Shown here: piece by piece, positions 55,128 through 64,000 of the stretch
Position numbering within the stretch: the first letter of the stretch is position 1
How the letters are laid out: each line of letters opens with the position of its first letter
The notes under the pieces: generated by a model
The model's database searches: none
Told to the model about the DNA's origin: nothing
The model's input: only the letters and a program-made list of their open reading frames with translations
Source: Gnetum montanum
Lineage: Eukaryota > Streptophyta > Gnetopsida > Gnetales > Gnetaceae
Reading direction: 5' to 3'
NCBI GenBank assembly: GCA_015680685.1
Contig: MNCI01033523.1
Span: forward strand, 306,441 to 370,440
DNA length: 64,000 nt
Translations under genes and position numbers: made by a program

Positions 55128-56103
55128 AATGAGTGGTGAGGTACCCCTACACTCAACCATACGAATATGAGCGTTCACACATGATCCGGTCGAACCTACT
55201 GATGGGCTAGTTGTGGTATCTAGATAGTTGCACATTGATCGCAGTTCACTATCTTTCCACATGGACTAGTATTTGCTTTATCATGCATGGTTTAGTCCAA
55301 AGTGAGGTGTATGATGTGATCCTAAACTAATGCTACTCCTAGAGGCAATGGGAAATAACTTTGTTTTAAGCTAATAGGAAAAGGGAGAGAGAGCTAAGCT
55401 AATTGAACATGGGAGGAGAGAGTCTAAACTAGCCTAAGTGTGATAAGAATTTATTCCTTAATCATCTATACACATCTTGGACCTCGTGCATGACTACTAC
55501 TGGGATTACCAAGCATAGATCCTAGGTACGCTACTAGGTTACCAAGTAGTCACACTTAAATGCTCATGATTAAGTCGTACTCATTCCCCATTTAACAATA
55601 GGAATAGTAAATGATGGTAAAGAAATATTAACTAAGAAAATAATAAATAATATTAACAATTAACAATAAAAATTAAACAGTTAAAACTAAGTGAATGCTG
55701 AAATGATGGAGTAATCTTGATCTTTATTGCTGATCATGTGCATGTCCAAGTACGTCACACTTGAATAAAGGTTCTGTACAATTACAAGCATCACACTGCA
55801 AGCATGCACTTGGGAAAATAGTCTAACTCCTACTGAAACAAACTACAAGAGCTTCCCTATAATTAACCCAAAAGATGGAAAAGTGTCGTAGGTGCATGCT
55901 TATTTATAGTTTAGAATAGGCTCTGCATAAATGGAGTTACATCGATGCATGAACAGATGCATCAACGGGGCTGCATAAACGCGGCCACATCGACAGGGCC
56001 TAGTTAATGCAAGTCTAATATCGGGGGTCCAATATTGGGACCCATCAAACCTGGTATCTTGTATCAAGGTTCCGATAACAGGGGTCTAATAATAGAACAT
56101 GAC
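55128..56103 (-). repeat. LTR, diverged subtype, in element C
   Basis: Begins TAATGAGTGGTGAGGTACCC, the same plus-strand edge as the dimer LTRs, but the interior differs. It has TTATTTATAGTTTAGAATAGG then GCATAAATGG and CATCGATGCATGAACAGATGC, giving U3 repeats closer to those of element D. It is followed directly by a second LTR. Confidence 0.7.
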
Positions 56104-56922
56104 TGATGAGTGGCGAGATACCCCTACACTCAACCATATGAATATGAGAATAGCATGCATGATCCTATTGAACTCCGCAGACTAAGTGTCTACACACCCC
56201 ATGAAACACTTAGGGTTAATCATTCGTTGTCTTCCCAGACTTACTTGTAGTTGTCACGATGTATGGTTAAGTAAGTTTGAGGTATATGATTTTTATAGTT
56301 TTTTATGTTTTATGTCTCCTATGCTAACAAGGTGAAGGGAGTCTAAATTACCTAGCGTCAGCATCCATTCCCACTTACCGTACACACACTGAACCGATGC
56401 AACCGTGATTACCAAACGCTAATCATTGTTGGGATCCCACGTGTAATGCATGTTCTCGAAGTGGTCATACTAAGGAAATTAACTAAGAGGAAAGGGTTGA
56501 GAGAATCTAATCTAGCCTAAGTGCGATGAGCATCCATTCCTTGATTATCCGTACACATCTTTAAATGCTCGTAATCAAATCATACTCATTTCGCATTACT
56601 AGGAGATACAGGTGAGAGAAAAATAATAAATAACATTAAATAAAATCCTATTCCATGCACTGCAAGGTTTATCTAGGAAGTTCATCTTTATTGTTGTACA
56701 AAACTTGTACTCAAGTACAATGTTGCTCAAATAAAGATCTGTTCACTTTAGGACTCCTACTACGGGCACATGGAAAATATTCTATCTCTGGAGTGATCAA
56801 TCTGCTAGAGTTTCCCTACTATCTAGCCTAGGATGATGAAACAAGGAAGAGCCACTTCTTATTTATAGATATGACAGCGCACCGTGATATTGTGTATGCG
56901 ATATCGCAGGGGAGGATGCTAC
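56104..56922 (-). repeat. LTR, dimer subtype, truncated, in element C
   Basis: TGATGAGTGGCGAGATACCC to GTATGCGATATCGCAGGGG; closely follows 34162-35090 including TATTTATAG near 56869. The last ~70 bases are missing. Joined head to tail to the preceding LTR with no internal region between. Confidence 0.75.
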
Positions 56923-56989
56923 TACATCCATATAGATGGGTGATCATAAATTTTCATACTACATCCATTATACTAGTAGAAGTATTGGA

Positions 56990-57250
56990 AATTCATAGCT
57001 CAACTACACCATGACAAAAAATAAATAATGGTAGTGGTATATGCTCTTAAAGAATTTAGGCACTATGTGCTTGGATATCCTACTTTTGTAAACAAGGATC
57101 ATAATGTCATTCGCTTTGTCATGAATAAACCAATGGTTAGCTCTTACATCATATGATGGCCAGTAATCATACAATAATTTGATCTAATGATGGTGGATAG
57201 AAAGGGAAGTGAGAATATAGTTGTTGATCATTTTTCTTACTAAGATGGGA
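56990..57250 (+). pseudogene. RNase H of element C (degraded)
   Basis: Reads VVYALKEFRHYVLGYPTFVN, then KDHNVIRFVMNKP, then FDLMMVDRKGSENIVVDHFS, matching the Athila/Tat pattern A.KFR.YL...(V/I)...H..L.(Y/F)L..K and (K)GSEN.VADHLSR. Starts abruptly after the nested LTRs. Confidence 0.75.
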
Positions 57251-57369
57251 TGACAAGAACAATGAAGATTGTTTGTGTAATCAATTCTATGATCTAATTT
57301 TTAGCAAGGTAGCTAATACTTCAACACAAAAGCTCATAAATGTATATGATGAATTCCTCTCATATCTAT

Positions 57370-58260
57370 CCATATAAGAGATTTCTATAAATGGGATCAT
57401 AAGAGAAAACAATAGTTCCTTCACCAAGTTAAACATTACATATAGATAGAGAGAAATCTCTAGAAAATGTATGCAAATGATCTAGTACGATGGAGTGTAC
57501 CTAATTAAAATCAACATTAAGTTCTCCAGAATACTCATGAAGGTCCTTGTCAAGGCCACTATGCTCAAAGAAGAATAAACATTAAAATGGAGGGATGATA
57601 ACCAATATGGAAGGACCTTAGTAGTGGATTTAACTAGTATAGTCCTTTGATCTTTGGGAGATTAATATAATTACGTTCATTACCTCAAGGCCCAATGCAA
57701 AATCTTACATCATTATTACTATAGACTACTTTACTAAAGGGCTAATGCTATAGTTATAATAAACGATACATTCTTTACTACAATTTGGTTCTTTTAGCAA
57801 TAGATGGTAAAAAAGCTTTATATTCCTAAGATACTAATTTTTAATAATGAAATCCATTTCATAGGTGCTACCTTTAGGAAATTTAATGTAACACTTAGGA
57901 GTGAAGCATAAACTCAAAACAACCTATCACCCCAAGCTAATGATCAAGCTAATATGACTAATAGAAAGATTAGTAGAATTCTAGTAAGAACCATTGGTAG
58001 ATATAAAAAATACTAGAGTAAAAAATTCAAAAATGCTCTATGAGCCTATTGCTTAACATGGAAACATTCTATAAACTACTCTCCTTATGATTTAGTGTAC
58101 ATAAAACTACCTAAACTTCAAGTTCAAAACAAATTTGTACACTCAAAATCACATGTGACCTTAACTTAGACATTAAGTTAGTAGAAAAGGAAATGTTAAT
58201 GGTGCTCAACATGCTTGATGAGAATCAAAGGATAACTCTGATGATGAATGAAATGTATAG
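57370..58260 (+). pseudogene. Integrase of element C (degraded)
   Basis: Legible pieces in order: a zinc-finger-region segment with EGPCQGHYAQR (57539; family EG.CGGHFG..RT), a first-Asp segment YGRTLVVDL (57608), SRPNAKSYIIITIDYFTK (57685-57742), LGVKHKLKTTYHPK (57897), QANMTNRKISRILVRTIG (57950), and YSPYDLVY (58078). Catalytic residues are only partly visible because of frameshifts. Confidence 0.75.
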
Positions 58261-58559
58261 GGAATACAACAAGTAACATCATGATTTCCACATAAGAAGA
58301 GTTGAATTCCAACTAGGAGACAAGGTTTCTATTGGAACCATATGGATGTATCTCAACAAACTAAGTTATGAACATTATGAGAATTACCTTGCATTGTGCA
58401 TTCAATTTTTCCATATGGTACTAGATAATTTACCACCCAACAAGCCCACAAAAATGCATGCTGGATAACATCCACCAAGTAAAGATCTTCAAAGAATTTC
58501 TAGCAACAAAGGCCAACTAAAATACCCCAATGTGAGGACAAGCATGCTTAATGTTCATG

Positions 58560-60600
58560 ATCTTATCCTCAAAAAATAGTTGTATGTGAAGACATCCACT
58601 TAACTTGACATCCTTTGTAAGGATAAAATTTTTACCTTTTTATATTTATATCATCATCTTTAATTTATTTTTTCATTCTTCATACAATTTTAATTTTTAT
58701 GAATATTTACACTTTCTTCTATACATTTTCCATTATTTTTCTTTATTTATTTTATTCTTTTGAGTTTTCAATTTTTCTCGTTACTATTATTATTGCTATT
58801 ATTGCCAAATCTAGTACTCCAAAATTGTTCTTTTTATGTATAGGCCAACATTGTTATTGGGACTATATTCTATATCTAACAAATTGTTGAATGCATAATG
58901 GTATAAGGTAGTGAGTCCACATCAAGGAGACACTATGGATTTTTTAAATAAAACTAAAAAGATCTTGTGATTTGGTTACCCAACTAAATGGAATATGACC
59001 AATTGAAAATGGACAAGGGTATAACCTCAATTGGATTTCTTACCTTTTTCTTACATTCTTCAATGAGTTTCATGATACCTCAAGGAATGTATCATTACTC
59101 ACATTGTAATTATAAATGGAAATATATACTCTATAAAGTGTGAATTACTCTTCAAAATAATAGGAACACAAACATACATCTCTAAAGATCTCCTGAAAAA
59201 CAAGAACTAGTTATGGATGAGAAGATATGTTACCCATTCCTGAAGGCACCCCTATAACTAAGTCTTAAATTTATTCAATTTAATTGTAAAAAGTAACTTA
59301 TTCCTTGTTTCTTTCTTGTTTAGTAATGGAATTCTCCTATGATTGTAATGATCTCATGGTTGTATGTTAGGAAAGCAAAATAGTGCAAAGTCACTAGTAC
59401 TAATATGGACTTGATTTGGAACTTGAACTTAAAGGTATATGAATTTCCTTAACCACTTAATCCAAACGAATCTTGTGTTAATATGGTAAGGAATCTCATG
59501 TTTCTATTCCTCTAATGTCTACTATTCACCTCACTACTATGTATTATAGTTCAATTGATTATTTTTATTTTGTATAGTACAAGATCCTAACAACTAATTT
59601 ATTCAACTGCAATCCCACTAACATAAATCCTTCAACCATCCCTAGTTTTTTCAAACTAATTTTTGATTTGAAAAAATATTTTTCCTAAACCTAATTAAGA
59701 TCTTATTTAACTTAAAAGTATTGCCCATGCCCTCATCTTTATTTTCTACATCATTGGCACTCCTTTTTCTCTTATATTTAGCCATTATTTTGCTTCAGAA
59801 TTTCCCAAACTCCATTACTATTTACAAAAACAATATTTTGATAATAACTCTATTGACACATCTCTATCAATGTAGTTATATACATTGATGCATCCCAATC
59901 AACATAACATAAAAATAGTATATACATGAATGACATTTTTCCAAATTTTCTACATTTCCTTCAAAATGCAAAGGGTGTTTTTGCCATGTTTAGAGGCTAG
60001 AGGCATTCAAGAGCCATAACTTCCTTTTGGAACATCTAATTTCAACTATTTTTTATTCTATGAGCTTTTCAAAATAAGCTCTATCTCATGAAGACTTTAA
60101 CAAGTTATTTGTTAATGATTTTTCTAAATATCCCATAGGTAGATAATTCAAACTAAGATATTAAAAGAATATTAAAAATCAAGGATGATAACATAATTAA
60201 CTACCTTTAGGCTTCAAACTTTTAGTATCTATAACTATTTTAGTGTTTTAGCACTTCATATTTTAAAAAGTAAAACTAACTAAAAGAAATCAAATTGTGT
60301 ATAAACCTGAGAGTTAAATTCAAATGACTAATTCATGTCATAGTGGTAATAATAGCCATAACAATAACAAGAAAAGAAAGCCATAGAAGTAATTCATGTC
60401 ATAGGGCCTCTAAGAGAGGAACTTAAGGTGGAGTCTATTTATTATATTTCCACAAAATAAATGGGATAATTGAGGTAGGATGAGGCATTAAGGCCTAGGT
60501 CAAACCTGGAGGTGAGCTTAACAAAGGCCTTCCTAAGGAAGATTCAAAGAAATAAAATCCAAAGTATAGTTCTTTAAAAACTAAACATTGGATCTTGCCT
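58560..60600. other. No gene recognised
   Basis: T-rich to AT-rich sequence between integrase and the coiled-coil ORF. The open frame at 58699-58890 is a hydrophobic Phe/Ile/Tyr string of low complexity. Confidence 0.5.
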
Positions 60601-62900
60601 AGATTTTTCACTAGAATACGCCCATGCATAATTGCAAGGGTCATCACTATGGTCCATCATTTTTACTAGTAGGGAATGGTACCTTACAAAGATGTATCTC
60701 TTATGGAATAATTGTCAAGGAGATGCGATAATGATGAAAAAAGATATAACCATCTCCTACTTTGTGCAAGCCATGGTGACAACCCTTGAATTACCTAACA
60801 TTAGGATAAAATTGGCTAAGTTTTCAATGTAGAAAGATGTAAAATAAAAAAGGAATGGTCTCAAAATTACTATGGAGGTGATCATAAGAAGCATAGAGCC
60901 CTCATAAAGGTAGAAAATTCATACTTCAAAATTACAATCTACCATCTTAATCCAATGGTACAATCAAGCAAATTCATAGTATTCTATATAAGGGCATGTG
61001 TGGCTCTAAGTAGAAAGTTTTCTATTAATCTTCCCCAACTCATTTTCCTAGAGAATAAGAAGACATTTTATAAAAGGAATAAGAAGGATAGGAAGANGGA
61101 GAATAAGAAGACATTTTATAAAAGGAATAAGAAGGATAGGAAGACACTTCCCTTTCTTTGCCTTATAAGAAAACTCTACAAAAGGGATAAAATGTCATGT
61201 TATTCCAATGACATGATCCACAAGGACCCCAATACATCATGGTAGAAAATGATGAAGAATAATGCTCCTATCAAACTCCAAGAGGAAGCATCATCTACAC
61301 CATCACCAATAATAATAGAGAAAATAATTGAAATGGTAGTAGCAATGTAACATCTAAGATAACTTAGGAAATAAATGTAATAGCAAGCCTTCATTGGTGG
61401 TGATGAATCATCAATTTACCATCCAATCATGAACCATCTTAATAAAGTTACAAGGACTATTAGTTGATGAATGGATGACCTAAGCCACATGTTCTTTGCA
61501 TAAAGAAATTAGGCTCCTATTCATGCTAACCCTAGTATATGAGAGATCATAATGTCCATCCCTCACAAATAATTCCTAATAATCTCTATGAATGTAGTGG
61601 AATTTCTTCTTATGCTAGAAAAAATGGAAGGCACAATAGTACTAGTAATATTGCATAAGGATAAAGAGATAGCATTTGAAGTGGCTACTGATAGAATTGG
61701 AGAGGCTCTAAATGCTCTTGTAACATTTGTTCTAGATGTTGATGTCATGGCTGATACCCAAGTATCTATAAGAGCCCAAAGCAAGGGAATAGGTGCAACA
61801 TAGCATAAGGAGATGCAAGAATGGCTAGTTGAAATTGGACATCTAATTTTAGAGATTTTTGACATCCTAAAATACATAATAGAAACCTAATCAAAATTTC
61901 TTGAGACAAGGGGTAAGTTTCTTATTGCACAACTACAACTTGAAGAAGAAACCAACATCAATCAAAGGTTGGTAGTTGAGGTTGTGGAACTCAAAGCTTA
62001 ATTATCAAATACTATCATTTTGTGGCTAGAACTTACAAGAGAAAAAACTAAAAGAGGCTAAGAATGCAAAAGAGCATGTGGTATGGGATGCATCATTGTT
62101 AAATATCATGTTCAACATCACAAACGATGATCTCTTAATACATGCAAGAAAATTAAGACTCTTACCAAGAAGAACCAATGTTTGCAAAAAGCTAAGCTAA
62201 AAAAAACAATTAAAATGTATCCAACAATAATAGGAATAGCTCACTAAGGTAAATCATGATGTTAGAAGGTTGGCTACTAAAAATATAAATCAACTGATGG
62301 GGAAGGTATGAGCCATTCGCTAAAAGATCATCATTGAGCTTGCCACCTAGAAAATTGAAGTCCTCAAATATAAAAAGATGATAAATCAGTATAAGAACAA
62401 GGTTATAAACCTCAAGGAGATAAATAAAAATAAGATTAGTTTTGAAAATGCCAAGATGAATGAAGTTCTCTAATAACTTCAAAGAAAGAGACAACACATA
62501 GCAACCCATGTTTGATGGAACCCCCAAGGTAGAAACCTACCTAAAGAAGTTAAAAATTAAATAGATGACTAAATACCTAGAGTTAACCAACATTTAATAG
62601 TGATACTTGATGATGCTAAATGTAGGTTGCTTGTGATCAGATTTGAAAAAGTAGGTGGCCAACTCCTACCTCTTTTATGAGGAAGAGGTGAAGCTCCAAA
62701 AAGAGAAAAAGTAGAAGTTGGAAGTAGCTAATGTGAAGTTTGAAGTTCTCAAGAGTAAATTTGAAGATCAATGACTAGTTGCTAAGAACCTAGGTACGAG
62801 AATGAGGAACCATCAAGAGTTACAAAATCTTGTGTGAATGTTTAACATCAAATGTAAGAAATGTGTAGCCTAGTTTATTGACTTAAAAGAAATTTTTCCC
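60600..62900 (+). pseudogene. Coiled-coil extra ORF of element C (degraded)
   Basis: Best block 61588-61803 reads NVVEFLLMLEKMEGTIVLVI, then VATDRIGEALNALVTFVLDV, followed by LILEIFDILKYIIET and a charged helix. Near 62253 DVRRLATKN and KYKKMINQYKNKVINLKEIN repeat the element D protein at 830-1050. Extends further 5' than what is visible in D. Stops and frameshifts throughout; no membrane or signal segment seen. Function unknown. Contains an assembly join at 61051-61144. Confidence 0.5.
61051..61144. other. Assembly join: 46-bp duplication around a single N
   Basis: 61051-61096 and 61099-61144 are identical, separated by NG. The open frame 60955-61245 crosses it and repeats ENKKTFYKRNKKDRK because of it. 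Confidence 0.9.
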
Positions 62901-63329
62901 ATACTACCTTAGCCATGGAACTTACCAAACATCAACTAGTTTAGAAGATGCTACCTATACCACTAATGAACCACTAACCAAAGCACAAAAAATACAGGAA
63001 ATATTAAATGCTTTTATATTTTAATACTTATCAGTAGTAGTAGTAGTAGGGTAGTCCAAGCCTCTAGATAGACCACAACAAGAAGAACAACCACTCAAGC
63101 CATAGGAACATCTACCGTCAAGCACAATTTGAAGATCCTATCATAGCTAGTTTTATGCAATAGGAAACCATTTAAATTTTCATACTATGTACAATTTTTA
63201 TAAACTCATTTGTAAATTCTCAAATATTTTGTAATGTTGCATTCAGAATTGTTAAATGTATGTTGATTACTAGTTAGTTTCATATACCTTAAATATTTTA
63301 AATAACTATATTCCACTTTTGTTCATTTG

Positions 63330-63359
63330 AGGATGCGTTTTAAGTCAATTATTGGGGCA
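63330..63359 (+). other. Polypurine tract region of element C
   Basis: GAGGATGCGTTTTAAGTCAA then TTATTGGGGCA precedes the LTR start, aligning with GAGGATGAGTTTTTACTCAG then TCATGGAGGTA of element D. Confidence 0.65.
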
Positions 63360-64000
63360 TAATGAAGAGTTAATAAGTTTGTTGCATCAATAGACATGTA
63401 TTACCATAGCCTTGTCAATGTGCCCTTTGATGTGTGGATGCATATCCATTAATATAGTCTAGTCTTTTTTTACCTATATAAATGTTCACATTATCCACAT
63501 TTATGGCACCTTTTGGTCATTCTAGTAGCTAGACTCTTATAATTTCTTTTATAGAACTAAGCCAAAATTTCCTCTAATTGCCTGCAACATGGATAGAATT
63601 GATTGAATGGAATTTTATTTTAAGTACATAATGTACCTTGATACATTAGCATTTAGAGAGTAAAATTAAGATTAATTCCCTCCATTACACATTTGTAATA
63701 GTTTTACTTTATTTCTATCAATTTACTTCATAATGCTTTTTACTTTCCAACGATTAGATAATTAATATCTTATTCTATGATAGCATGAGTACAACTACTT
63801 TGAGCATAATACATTAATGTTTAATAATCCAAATAGTGGATACTTAGTATGCCTGGAAATAGACACTTAGTAACTTAGCAATACTAATATAGGTTCAAGA
63901 TGAATACAGAAAGTGAAAATAGATGCTCTACACTTAAGACAATCTAGATTATCCTTAAGTAAATAGTTAAAACTTGATATTTTAATCAGTTTACTATCTC
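63360..64000 (+). repeat. 3' LTR of element C (runs off the window)
   Basis: Collinear with 45820-46468: TAATGAAGAGTTAATAAG, then CCTATATAAATG at 63471, TTGGTCATTCTAGTAGCTAG, and TTTTAATCAGTTTACTATC at the window end. Clearly diverged from the 5' LTR. Confidence 0.85.

Larger units (their letters stand above)
45820..64000 (+). mobile_element. Element C: Athila/Tat-like Ty3/gypsy retrotransposon with nested insertions
   Basis: The 5' LTR starts at 45820 and, after removal of copy B, ends at 51507. Then come a tRNA-Asp-like primer site, gag, protease, RT start, RNase H, integrase, a coiled-coil extra ORF, polypurine tract, and a 3' LTR from 63360 that runs past the window end. Gag, LTR ends and primer site match the dimer at 31.8-41.2 kb and element D. 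Every gene is strongly decayed, so this is older than the dimer. Confidence 0.85.

Noticed and set aside
58699-58890. Hydrophobic 63-codon frame, possible membrane protein
   Set aside because: T-rich low-complexity DNA always yields Phe/Ile/Leu strings; no conservation with element D.
1-64000. Intact host genes, rDNA units, tRNA genes, CRISPR arrays, bacterial-type operons
   Set aside because: Both strands were read for them and none was supported; the 5S matches are partial and lie in mobile sequence.

Overview
This window looks like nuclear DNA of a seed plant with a large, repeat-rich genome. It is AT-rich and has no intact host gene, rRNA, tRNA or CRISPR array. Almost everything I can identify is an old, nested, stop-riddled LTR retrotransposon, and the layered insertions and heavy C-to-T/G-to-A decay would fit a gymnosperm-type genome. 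That taxonomic guess is inference only. No coding region here is fully open.

Layout. 1-2861: the 3' part of an Athila/Tat-like Ty3/gypsy element (element D, + strand), with a coiled-coil extra ORF, a polypurine tract and a 903-bp LTR. It sits in the LTR of the next element. 2862-16409: a minus-strand chromovirus-like Ty3/gypsy element (gag, protease, RT, RNase H, integrase, chromodomain). Its integrase is cut at 4241 by a non-autonomous LTR element (copy A, 4241-9784, 5-bp target duplication). Its 5' leader carries a 5S-rRNA-like cassette and an exon-intron gene fragment. 16412-25900: tandem repeats, a plus-strand intron-containing gene remnant (20.3-22.5 kb), and a minus-strand Tat-like gag. 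25900-31560: another very degraded minus-strand gypsy element (gag, primer site, LTR). 31808-41163: a minus-strand Athila/Tat-like LTR dimer in which two element bodies share a central LTR; it has gag and protease but no recognisable RT or integrase, and contains a 567-bp assembly gap. 41164-45819: unassigned repeat debris. 45820-64000: an Athila/Tat-like element C (+ strand) with 5' LTR, tRNA-Asp-like primer site, gag, protease, RT fragment, RNase H, integrase, coiled-coil extra ORF, polypurine tract and 3' LTR. Its 5' LTR is split by copy B (46469-51317), and its RT is broken by two LTRs in a row (55128-56922).

The standout observation is copies A and B. They are two members of one LTR family with tRNA-Met primer sites and no recognisable gag-pol. 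Both carry, in sense orientation, the complete catalytic domain of a cellular CCR4/nocturnin-type exonuclease (EEP superfamily deadenylase), apparently intronless. The lesions in A and B differ, so their common ancestor probably had an intact domain. In both copies a 5' ORF-like segment ends at a splice-donor-like GTAA(G/C)T. Copy A then holds a variable cassette (CCA-rich tract, 24-bp minisatellite, 5S rRNA-like internal promoter), and part of this stretch is inverted in copy B. A related cassette occurs at 13.5-14.5 kb on the other strand.

Domain calls rest on motifs read by eye. No database or alignment program was run, so edges without an LTR, primer-site or target-duplication landmark are approximate.
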